DNA from: Pseudomonadota bacterium
GTDB lineage: Bacteria > Pseudomonadota > Alphaproteobacteria > Rhizobiales > Devosiaceae
Length of the DNA: 9,489 nt
Assembly (NCBI GenBank): GCA_023390785.1
Contig: JAEWCE010000132.1
Span: forward strand, 1 to 9,489
Direction: 5' to 3'
Within the stretch, counting starts at the first letter, position 1, and each line of letters opens with the position of its first letter. Positions 1 through 4,946 of the stretch are shown piece after piece. Made by a program: the position numbers and the translations under genes. A model generated the notes under the pieces. The model was not told where the DNA came from, searched no databases, and saw only the letters and a program-made list of their open reading frames with translations.

Positions 1-36
1 CCTCCCCCTTGCGGGGAGGGGTTGGGGGTGGGGGCC
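1..36. repeat. GC-rich intergenic repeat with a 7-bp hairpin
   Basis: The left edge carries CCTCCCC (1-7) and its perfect reverse complement GGGGAGG (13-19) around a 5-nt CTTGC loop, followed by a G-rich run up to about 36. Stretches of this style are common between genes in alphaproteobacterial chromosomes and resemble REP-type elements. The element is cut by the window edge, so its full length is unknown. The right edge of the window has a related G-rich tract that also ends in GGTGG..GCC. No coding signal is seen between 20 and 129. Confidence 0.5.
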
Positions 37-83
37 ACGAGCACTGATGATTCCGCTCTCCAGTGAACCGCTTTAAGCTGTTG

Positions 84-110
84 CGCTCTGGCCGATCGGC
101 CGCAAGAGCG
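84..110. repeat. Inverted repeat downstream of the 29-residue gene
   Basis: CGCTCT (84-89) pairs with AGAGCG (105-110). Between them lies the perfect 12-nt palindrome GGCCGATCGGCC (90-101) and an unpaired GCA. Read on the minus strand it lies 19 nt after the stop of the small gene at 130-219, so it could form the 3' end of that transcript. There is no clear T-tract after it on the minus strand, so it is called an inverted repeat and not a terminator. Confidence 0.4.
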
Positions 111-129
111 TCCGCTCGGCCAGCCGCCG

Positions 130-219
130 TTAGAGCTGCCCCAGCAGCATCAGCACCGGGGTCGCCGCCAGGGTGCCGACGAGAACATAGAGCCAGATGG
201 TCTGGGCGACCTGGGGCAT
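130..219 (-). CDS. 29-residue single-span membrane protein
   Basis: This minus-strand ORF starts at ATG 217-219 and stops at TAA 130-132. It begins MPQVAQTIWLYV and ends VLMLLGQL. Nearly the whole peptide from about residue 8 to 27 is hydrophobic, broken by GTLAATP, which fits one transmembrane helix with short polar ends. A purine-rich ribosome-binding stretch (AAGGGATAGG on the minus strand) lies just upstream of the ATG. By hand count 27 of 29 codons end in G or C, as in the strong genes of this window, which argues for real coding. It lies 74 nt downstream of the 294-518 gene on the same strand and could share its transcript. I recognise no family and assign no function. Small hydrophobic proteins of this size often bind larger membrane proteins, but nothing here shows a partner. 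Confidence 0.6.
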   Translation of the reverse strand: MPQVAQTIWLYVLVGTLAATPVLMLLGQL

Positions 220-239
220 GCACCTATCCCTTTGTGGAA

Positions 240-266
240 TATGGTGATTGTGGCGGCCTATGGTGA
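240..266. repeat. 8-nt direct repeat between the two minus-strand small genes
   Basis: TATGGTGA occurs at 240-247 and again at 259-266, a 19-bp period, in the 74-nt gap between the two minus-strand genes. The position would suit an operator or promoter element for the 29-residue gene, but a repeat this short can occur by chance. No convincing -35/-10 pair accompanies it. Confidence 0.25.
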
Positions 267-293
267 ATGGAAGGTTAAGATCGCGCGGCGCGG

Positions 294-518
294 CTAGTGC
301 AGGCTGTCGCCCGGTTCGAGCCGCTCCAGCAGATGCGGCTGGCCGCCGCGCCAGACGACGATGTCCACGACGTCGCCGCTCCGGCTCAGCAGGCCCGCCA
401 CGTGTTCGGCGTCGCGTACCGCCTCTTCGAGCTCGGGATAGGGCGGCCCGACGGCCCCGCCCATCGCGATGCTCCAGCCGCCGCTTTGCGGGATGATGTC
501 ATAGCGAATGTGCGTCAT
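294..518 (-). CDS. 74-residue DUF2188-like small protein
   Basis: The ORF starts at ATG 516-518 and stops at TAG 294-296. The N-terminus, IRYDIIPQSGGWSIAMGG, is a beta-rich 'I.Y.I.P..GGW' opening followed by PYPELEEAVRDAEHVAGLL, an amphipathic helix. It ends in another strand with VVDIVVWRGGQPHLLERLE. This beta-beta-helix-beta layout with GGW matches the small DUF2188-like proteins common in Rhizobiales, as I recall the family. Their function is not established. There is no signal peptide or membrane segment, so the product should be cytosolic. The Shine-Dalgarno is weak. The plus-strand frame across the same bases is longer (297-746) but reads as arginine/alanine-rich low-complexity protein and is taken as the shadow. 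The gene is transcribed away from the response regulator at 766. Confidence 0.7.
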   Translation of the reverse strand: MTHIRYDIIPQSGGWSIAMGGAVGPPYPELEEAVRDAEHVAGLLSRSGDVVDIVVWRGGQPHLLERLEPGDSLH

Positions 519-765
519 TGCCGATGCCGGGTGTCCGATCGATCTCGACGCTTTCGCGATGCTAATGCGTTGATCGCGCGGCCGGTTTCACCTCGGTTTC
601 ACAATATTTTCGGCGGCATGTCTTTTATTAGTGACGCCCCTGGGGGCCGATGCGAGACTCCATGCCTAGAGACCGGTTCGAGCCACTGTCCTGCGGGCAG
701 TACGTCCAAAGGCTGTGAGCCGGGCGGCACCATCGCAATTCCATGACCTTCAAGAAGATTGCGCC
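519..765. promoter_or_regulatory. Divergent intergenic region with an 11-bp-period tandem repeat
   Basis: This region separates the minus-strand 74-residue gene from the plus-strand response regulator, so both promoters should lie here. CGGTTTCAC is repeated exactly at 583-591 and 594-602, a period of 11 bp or about one helical turn. An AT-rich stretch at 601-632 follows, unusual for this genome. GCCCC (636-640) and GGGGC form a small hairpin. Repeats one turn apart beside an AT-rich patch suit a dimeric regulator next to a promoter. I cannot place -35 and -10 boxes with confidence. Confidence 0.4.
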
Positions 766-1146
766 ATGGCAACCCTGTTTTCCCTGCGCCGCGTACTTGT
801 CGTCGAAGACGAAGCGCTGATCCTGCTCGATATCGAGCAGACGCTGCGCGAGGCCGGCGTCGAGCAGGTGTTCACCGCCTCCAGCAGCCAGGAGGCACTC
901 GCCATCATCGCGATGACGCCGCTCGATGTGGCGGTGCTCGACCTCAGGCTCGGCCGCGGCGATCGCAGCGACGAGGTCGCCCGCCGGCTGCGGCAGAATA
1001 ACGTTCCATTCGTCTTTCTCTCGGGCAGCGGCGAAGTCGTCGACGGCTTCGACGACGCGCCGCTGGTCAACAAGCCGTTCTCGTCCGAGCAGCTGGTTGC
1101 GGCGCTGGAGCCGCTCTCGCCTGACAGCGGGGTCGTGGCCGCCTGA
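766..1146 (+). CDS. Single-domain response regulator (CheY-like receiver)
   Basis: The product is 126 residues and consists of one receiver domain with no output domain. The family works by accepting a phosphate from a histidine kinase on a conserved aspartate and then acting through protein contacts or as a phosphorelay intermediate. All key residues are visible: the acidic pair E14-D15 after the first strand (VLVVEDE), phospho-acceptor D59 in VLDLR, S86 in FLSGS, and K103-P104-F105 in VNKPF. The ATG at 766 is chosen because the receiver fold begins about eight residues later and a purine-rich AAGAAG lies upstream. An in-frame GTG at 715 would add 17 residues with no family match. No kinase gene is adjacent, so the cognate partner is unknown. 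The sequence style resembles stand-alone receivers of Hyphomicrobiales, including those linked to HWE-type kinases, but that is inference. Confidence 0.9.
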   Translation: MATLFSLRRVLVVEDEALILLDIEQTLREAGVEQVFTASSSQEALAIIAMTPLDVAVLDLRLGRGDRSDEVARRLRQNNVPFVFLSGSGEVVDGFDDAPLVNKPFSSEQLVAALEPLSPDSGVVAA

Positions 1147-1221
1147 TTGCCGTCCGGCGAAACTTTGTGCTTGCCAAGCCGGGCGTTTGCCTGCACCTTC
1201 AGACTCGAGTTCAACAGCGAG

Positions 1222-1235
1222 AGGAGGTGATCCAG
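1222..1235 (+). promoter_or_regulatory. Extended Shine-Dalgarno: 14-nt complement of the 16S rRNA 3' end
   Basis: AGGAGGTGATCCAG (1222-1235) is exactly complementary to CTGGATCACCTCCT, the conserved 3' tail of bacterial 16S rRNA. The core GGAGG ends at 1227, 7 nt before a GTG at 1235. This is far longer than any other ribosome-binding site in the window. It could drive strong initiation at the GTG, hold ribosomes, or be a by-product of RNA structure, since part of it (GATC, 1229-1232) can also pair downstream. Confidence 0.55.
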
Positions 1236-1303
1236 TGCATCAGAAATCGAAGGTTTCCGTTGGTCTTGGGTCGTTGCGCTTGTTTATGGAGCAGCCTCTG
1301 TAG
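1235..1303 (+). CDS. Possible 22-residue peptide behind an extended Shine-Dalgarno
   Basis: A GTG at 1235 sits 7 nt after GGAGG and opens a frame starting VHQKSKVSVGLG that stops at TAG 1301-1303. Its support is the exceptional ribosome-binding site, ideal spacing and a terminator about 60 nt downstream. Against it, the peptide is short, has no recognisable features, and by hand count only about 64 percent of codons end in G or C. The -1 frame over 1249-1365 reads a plausible membrane helix (WVVALVYGAASVVVAAV, then RQFALQKAAEDHARSG) but has no usual start codon. One extra base near 1251 would join the two into a lysine-rich N-terminus plus helix. It may therefore be a leader peptide, a frameshifted small membrane-protein gene, or not translated at all. 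Confidence 0.25.
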   Translation: MHQKSKVSVGLGSLRLFMEQPL

Positions 1304-1364
1304 TCGTCGCAGCGGTCCGGCAGTTCGCTCTGCAAAAGGCCGCGGAAGACCATGCGAGATCGGG

Positions 1365-1390
1365 AAGGGCCGTCGTGAGACGGCCCTTTT
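1365..1390 (+). terminator. Intrinsic terminator
   Basis: A perfect 10-bp stem (1365-1374 with 1379-1388) is closed by the 4-nt loop GTGA and followed by TTTTCGTTT. It ends whatever transcript comes from 1147-1360, either read-through from the response regulator or the candidate small RNA. It also insulates the secreted-protein gene downstream. Confidence 0.85.
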
Positions 1391-1541
1391 CGTTTGCGCC
1401 GGCGAAATGCGGCGAGTCCGTGGCCGTGAAGTGAAGCGGGCATGAACGGAACGAACTGGGCAGGTTCAGGCTTAGGGAGCGAGAGTACCCCCTCACAGCG
1501 TCAGCATGCCCACATCAAGAAGACCACGAAGGAGACACCCC
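1391..1541. other. Upstream region of the secreted-protein gene
   Basis: No gene is seen here. GGAAC at 1448-1452 followed after 17 nt by GCTT (1470-1473) is a partial match to the alphaproteobacterial general-stress sigma (EcfG) pattern GGAAC-N16/17-CGTT. The -35 is exact and the -10 is off at two of four bases, so it is only a hint. A clear ribosome-binding site, AAGGAGA (1529-1535), lies 6 nt before the ATG at 1542. Confidence 0.25.
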
Positions 1542-1895
1542 ATGTCACGCTTCCCCAAACTCTCCACCCTCGTCAAATCTGCAGCGGTCGCGCTCGTGCT
1601 CGGCGGCGCCACCCTCGCCACCGCCATGCCGGCGCAGGCGGCCTCGCCGCAGTTCAGCTTCAGCTTCGGCATCGGTAACGGCGGCTACTGGTCCGGCCCG
1701 TCGCACCGCTACTGCTACAGCGACCGCCAGGTGCGCCATTTCCTGCAGCGGCAGGGCTACGACCACATCCGCTATATCGACCGCAAGGGCCGTATCGTCG
1801 GTGTCCGCGCGGAGCGGCACAACCGGGACTACCGCGTGTGGGTCGATACCTGCCGGCTCCGCATCGTGGATGTGGAGCGCCTGCGCCGCCGCTAA
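1542..1895 (+). CDS. Secreted PepSY-like protein
   Basis: The 117-residue product starts at ATG 1542 behind AAGGAGA. It begins with a classic Sec signal peptide: basic SRFPKLSTLVK, a hydrophobic core at residues 14-28, and MPAQA|A with likely cleavage after A33. The mature part is about 84 residues, with an aromatic, glycine-rich start (FSFSFGIGNGGYW). From about residue 60 a PepSY-like fold follows: a helix (RQVRHFLQRQGYDHI), then strands YIDRKGRIVGVRAER and YRVWVDTCRLRIVDV. Cysteines C58 and C104 are the only two in the mature protein and could form a disulfide in the periplasm. PepSY-type modules are small extracytoplasmic domains, some of which restrain proteases. No target is shown here. 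The gene is single, with terminators on both sides. The family call rests on pattern alone. Confidence 0.8.
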   Translation: MSRFPKLSTLVKSAAVALVLGGATLATAMPAQAASPQFSFSFGIGNGGYWSGPSHRYCYSDRQVRHFLQRQGYDHIRYIDRKGRIVGVRAERHNRDYRVWVDTCRLRIVDVERLRRR

Positions 1896-1914
1896 AGAAG
1901 ATCGAACTTCCGCG

Positions 1915-1940
1915 AAGGGCCGCCACCGGGCGGCCCTTTC
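1915..1940 (+). terminator. Intrinsic terminator after the secreted-protein gene
   Basis: A perfect 10-bp stem (1915-1924 with 1929-1938) has a 4-nt loop ACCG and a short TTTC tail, then ATTTGCGC. It starts 19 nt after the stop codon at 1895. The arm GAAGGGCCG and the downstream TTTGCGC match the terminator at 1365-1390, so the two are probably copies of one module. Confidence 0.75.
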
Positions 1941-1958
1941 ATTTGCGCACGGCTTGCC

Positions 1959-1976
1959 TCGCCCCACCGGGGGCGA
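1959..1976 (+). promoter_or_regulatory. Hairpin in the short prfC leader
   Basis: TCGCCCC (1959-1965) pairs with GGGGCGA (1970-1976) around the loop ACCG, 14 nt before the prfC ATG. The 3' arm carries GGGGGCGA, the only purine-rich candidate for ribosome binding in this leader, so folding could affect translation. It has no T-tract and is not a terminator. Confidence 0.3.
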
Positions 1977-1990
1977 TAGACCGCAGCGCC

Positions 1991-3586
1991 ATGAACGCCC
2001 TGACGCAAACCGCCGCCGCCACGCGGCTCATGCCCTACCAGTCGCGCCGGACCTTTGCGATCATCTCGCACCCGGACGCGGGCAAGACCACGCTCACCGA
2101 AAAGCTGCTGGCCGCCTCCGGCGCCATCAACCAGGCCGGCGTCGTGCGCGGCCGCGCCAACCAGCGCTCAACCCGTTCGGACTGGATGGAGATCGAGCAG
2201 CAGCGCGGCATCTCCATTACCTCCTCGGTAATGACCTTCGAGCACGACGGGCTGACCTTCAACCTGCTCGATACTCCGGGTCACTCCGACTTCTCGGAAG
2301 ACACCTATCGCACGCTCACGGCGGTCGATGCCGCGGTGATGGTGATCGACGTCGCCAAGGGCATCGAGGCGCAGACGCTGAAGCTGTTCGAAGTGTGCCG
2401 GCTGCGCGACATCCCGATCATCACCTTCGCCAACAAGGTCGACCGCGAGGGCAAGGACCCGATCGCTATCCTCGACGAGATCGCCGACACGCTGGCGCTC
2501 GACGTGACGCCGGTGGTGTGGCCGCTTGGGCAGGGGGTGGATTTCAAGGGCACCGTCGATCTCGTGGGCAAGCGTATCCTCGCGCCCTCGGGCGCCGTGC
2601 TCAAGCAGTTCGAGGATACCGACACGCTGCTCAATGATGCCGCGCTCACCGCCGATCCGGTGATCAAGGCGTCGCTCGAGGCGCTGGAGCTGGCGCGCAT
2701 CGGCTATCCCGAATTCGACCTCGAGACCTATCGCGCCGGGCATTTGACACCGGTGGTCTTCGGCTCGGCGCTGAAAACCGTGTCGGTGGCCGAGCTGCTG
2801 CGCGCGCTCGGCACCTGGGCGCCCGAGCCGCGGCCGCAGCCGGCCGAGCCGGCGCCGATCAATCCCGGCGAGCCCAAGGTCACCGGCTTCGTGTTCAAGG
2901 TGCAGGCCAACATGGACGCGCATCACCGCGACCGCGTCGCTTTCGTCCGGCTGAGCTCGGGCACCTTCCAGCGCGGCATGAAGCTTCGCAACGTGCGCAC
3001 CGGCAAGGACCTCGCCGTCGCCAACCCGATGTTCTTTCTCGGCCACGACCGCGAGCTAGCGGAAGAGGCGGTGGCCGGCGACATCGTCGGCATCCCCAAT
3101 CACGGCACGCTCAGTGTCGGCGACACGCTCACCGAAGGGGCGCAGATCAAGGTCACGGGCATCCCCAATTTCGCCCCGGAAATCATCCGCCGCGTGCGCC
3201 TCACCGATCCGATCAAGGCCAAGCAATTGGGCAAGGCGCTTTCCGATCTCGCCGAAGAGGGCGTGGCGCAGGTGTTCCGCCGCATGATCGGCGGCGACTA
3301 CGTCGTCGGCGTCGTCGGCCAGCTGCAGCTCGAAGTGCTGCAGGCGCGCATCCTCAAGGAATACAACGTGCCCATCTCGTTCGAGAGCATCAATTTCGAG
3401 ATGGCGCGCTGGGTCCGCTCCGACGACAAGGCCGCGCTCGACAAGTTCATCAGCGCGCAGAAGCTCGAATTCGCCGAGGACAAGGACGGCGACCCGGTCT
3501 ACCTGGCGCAATCCGCCTGGTGGCTCGGCCGCGCCCAGCGCGACAACCCCAAGATCGAGTTCCTGTCGACCAAGGAACGGCATTGA
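1991..3586 (+). CDS. prfC: Peptide chain release factor 3 (RF3)
   Basis: RF3 is a cytosolic GTPase that removes RF1 or RF2 from the ribosome after peptide release. The product is 531 residues, matching the usual 527-530. The GTPase motifs are intact: the P-loop in SHPDAGKTT (residues 26-34), RGISIT for switch I (72-77), DTPGHSDF (94-101), NKVD (148-151) and GSAL near 258-261. The RF3 signature SDWMEIEQQRGISITSSV separates it from EF-G. EF-Tu-like domain II and the RF3-specific C-terminal domain (for example MARWVRSDD) follow without a break. The start at 1991 keeps the expected length but has only a poor ribosome-binding site. The in-frame ATG at 2030 (MPYQSRRTFAII) is the alternative. An in-frame extension back to 1838 overlaps the upstream gene and is rejected. 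The ridA-family gene follows after 63 nt. Confidence 0.97.
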   Translation: MNALTQTAAATRLMPYQSRRTFAIISHPDAGKTTLTEKLLAASGAINQAGVVRGRANQRSTRSDWMEIEQQRGISITSSVMTFEHDGLTFNLLDTPGHSDFSEDTYRTLTAVDAAVMVIDVAKGIEAQTLKLFEVCRLRDIPIITFANKVDREGKDPIAILDEIADTLALDVTPVVWPLGQGVDFKGTVDLVGKRILAPSGAVLKQFEDTDTLLNDAALTADPVIKASLEALELARIGYPEFDLETYRAGHLTPVVFGSALKTVSVAELLRALGTWAPEPRPQPAEPAPINPGEPKVTGFVFKVQANMDAHHRDRVAFVRLSSGTFQRGMKLRNVRTGKDLAVANPMFFLGHDRELAEEAVAGDIVGIPNHGTLSVGDTLTEGAQIKVTGIPNFAPEIIRRVRLTDPIKAKQLGKALSDLAEEGVAQVFRRMIGGDYVVGVVGQLQLEVLQARILKEYNVPISFESINFEMARWVRSDDKAALDKFISAQKLEFAEDKDGDPVYLAQSAWWLGRAQRDNPKIEFLSTKERH

Positions 3587-3649
3587 GGCGCTGTCGGGCG
3601 CCGCTCGCTTCGCTGACGAAACCAGACCACTGAGCAAACGGAGTTCCAG

Positions 3650-4000
3650 ATGACCATCACCCGCCTGCAGCCGGGCAAACGCATGAGCCAGGCCGTCAAG
3701 CACGGCAACACCGTCTATCTCGCCGGCCAGGTCGCCAACGACCCGAACGGCCCCATCGAGCAGCAGACGCGCGAAGTGCTGGCGGCAATTGACAAGCTGC
3801 TGGCCGAAGCGGGCACCAGCAAGTCGAAACTGCTGAGCTGCCAGGTGATCCTCAACAATATCGGTGACTTCGCGGCCATGAATTCGGTCTATGATGCCTG
3901 GATCGATCCGGCCAATCCGCCGGCCCGCGCCTGCATCGAGGCGCGCCTCGCCGCGCCGGCGCTCAAGGTCGAGATCATCGCCACCGCGGCTCTGGACTGA
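3650..4000 (+). CDS. RidA-family protein, YoaB-like
   Basis: The 116-residue product has one YjgF/YER057c/UK114 fold. Members form trimers with active sites at subunit interfaces, and the best-studied ones hydrolyse reactive enamine or imine intermediates made by PLP enzymes. The conserved arginine is R93 in PPARACIEARL, and E108 in KVEIIATA matches the family's C-terminal acidic position. The opening MTITRLQPGKRMSQAVKHGN and the FAAMNSVYDAWI block resemble E. coli YoaB more than RidA itself. The usual RidA tyrosine near position 17 is lysine here. Imine deaminase activity is therefore not assured and the symbol is left blank. GGAG (3640-3643) sits 6 nt before the ATG. It is the first gene of a tight four-gene cassette and may also be read from prfC upstream. 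Confidence 0.92.
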   Translation: MTITRLQPGKRMSQAVKHGNTVYLAGQVANDPNGPIEQQTREVLAAIDKLLAEAGTSKSKLLSCQVILNNIGDFAAMNSVYDAWIDPANPPARACIEARLAAPALKVEIIATAALD

Positions 4001-4023
4001 GCCACCGATCGAGGGAGGGGAAC

Positions 4024-4944
4024 ATGAGCAGCGAAACGATCGGCTTCATCGGCCTGGGCCTGATGGGCCACGGCATGGCCAGGAACATCGTCGAAAAGGG
4101 CTTTCCCCTCACTGTGACCGCGCACCGCAACCGAGCGCCGATCGAGGATCTGGTCAAGCGCGGTGCGGTCGAGGCGGCTTCGGCGCGGGCCGTGGCCGAG
4201 CGCTCGAGCATCGTGCTGCTCTGCGTCACCGGCTCGCGCGAAGTCGAAGCGGTCATCCGCGGCAAGGATGGCCTCAAGGCCGGCCTCAAGCCCGGCTCGG
4301 TGATCATCGACTGCTCGACGGCCGATCCCACCTCCACCGTGGTGCTGGCTGAAGAGCTGGCCGCGGCCGGCATCGATTATGCCGATGCTCCGCTGTCGCG
4401 CACGCCGAAGGAAGCGTGGGAGGGCAAGCTCGACACCATGGTCGGATCCACCGACGCGGTGTTCGCCCGCATCCGGCCGGTGCTCGAGACCTGGGCCGGC
4501 AAGATCGTCCACATCGGCGGCGTCGGCGATGGCCACCGCATGAAGCTGCTCAACAATTTCGTGTCGCTCGGCTACGCGGCGATCTACGCCGAGGCGCTGG
4601 CCCTTGCCAACAAGGTGGGCATCTCGTCCGAGCGCTTCGACAGCGTCATCCGCGGCGGCCGCATGGACAATGGCTTCTACCAGACCTTCATGGGCTACAC
4701 GATCGAGGGCAATCGCGAGGCGCACAAATTCACCATCGCCAACGCCTTCAAGGACCTGACGTACCTCGAGTCGATGGCGGACTCGGTCAAGCTCGCCAAT
4801 CCGGTCGGCAATGTGGTGAAGAATGCCTTCGCGCAGGCGTTCAACGCCGGGGGCGACGGCCCCGAGAACTATGTGCCGCATCTGCCCGAATATGTCGGCC
4901 GTGCCAACGGCATCGACCTCACGCCCAAAAAACTCAGGACCTGA
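4024..4944 (+). CDS. 3-Hydroxyisobutyrate-dehydrogenase-family NAD(P)-dependent oxidoreductase
   Basis: The 306-residue product belongs to the beta-hydroxyacid dehydrogenase family, which oxidises 3-hydroxyacids or reduces the matching semialdehydes with NAD(P). The N-terminal Rossmann domain shows GFIGLGLMGHGMA (G10, G12, G15). The catalytic lysine is K174 in GHRMKLLNNF, with N178 one helix turn on. An all-helical C-terminal domain follows. The substrate loop usually reads DAPVSGG; here it is DAPLSRT (S125-R126-T127), then EGKLDTMVG. The RT pair recalls the GRT of sulfolactaldehyde reductase YihU, as I remember that sequence, so the substrate may differ from hydroxyisobutyrate. GGGAGGGG precedes the ATG. 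The next gene starts 2 nt after this stop, so the two are almost certainly co-translated. The substrate cannot be named. Confidence 0.93.
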   Translation: MSSETIGFIGLGLMGHGMARNIVEKGFPLTVTAHRNRAPIEDLVKRGAVEAASARAVAERSSIVLLCVTGSREVEAVIRGKDGLKAGLKPGSVIIDCSTADPTSTVVLAEELAAAGIDYADAPLSRTPKEAWEGKLDTMVGSTDAVFARIRPVLETWAGKIVHIGGVGDGHRMKLLNNFVSLGYAAIYAEALALANKVGISSERFDSVIRGGRMDNGFYQTFMGYTIEGNREAHKFTIANAFKDLTYLESMADSVKLANPVGNVVKNAFAQAFNAGGDGPENYVPHLPEYVGRANGIDLTPKKLRT

Positions 4945-4946
4945 CC

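Larger units (their letters stand above)
1221..1390 (+). ncRNA. Candidate structured small RNA ending in an intrinsic terminator
   Basis: By eye, ordered complementary segments build a rod-like fold. GATC 1229-1232 pairs with 1358-1361, and GCAT 1237-1240 with ATGC 1352-1355. GGTTTCCG 1252-1259 pairs with CGGAAGACC 1343-1351 with one bulged G. GGTCTT 1262-1267 pairs with AAGGCC 1336-1341 (one G-U pair), and TTGC 1274-1277 with GCAA 1332-1335. All pairs nest in order, and the terminator at 1365-1390 follows directly. The segment is less GC-rich than the flanking genes and no frame shows the genome's usual third-position bias. The 5' end is not defined. It does not match 6S, SRP or tmRNA in a way I can recognise. 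The rival readings are a leader peptide or a damaged small gene. Confidence 0.3.

Noticed and set aside
297..746. A 149-codon plus-strand frame over the 74-residue minus-strand gene
   Set aside because: It has no recognisable domain and runs through the AT-rich intergenic region. The minus-strand frame gives a compact DUF2188-like protein.
715..765. Upstream GTG start giving the response regulator 17 extra residues
   Set aside because: The added residues are not part of a receiver fold, no good ribosome-binding site precedes 715, and the ATG at 766 gives the normal domain start.
1159..1192. GAAAC ... CGTT as a general-stress sigma promoter upstream of the 1221-1390 unit
   Set aside because: The -35 half differs from GGAAC and the spacer is about 20 nt instead of 16-17.
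1801..2637. Plus-strand frame overlapping the secreted-protein gene and the start of prfC
   Set aside because: It is an arginine/alanine-rich out-of-frame shadow of two identified genes, and it runs through the terminator at 1915-1940.
2168..3046. Long minus-strand frame inside prfC
   Set aside because: It is antisense to RF3 motifs that are clearly under selection. The translation is low-complexity H/R/E/G-rich and has no family resemblance. The same reasoning applies to 3056-3703, 3889-4881 and 4869-5867 on the minus strand.
3587..3602. GGCGC/GCGCC inverted repeat after prfC as a terminator
   Set aside because: The stem is only 5 bp with no T-tract. It is more likely a chance repeat in GC-rich DNA.
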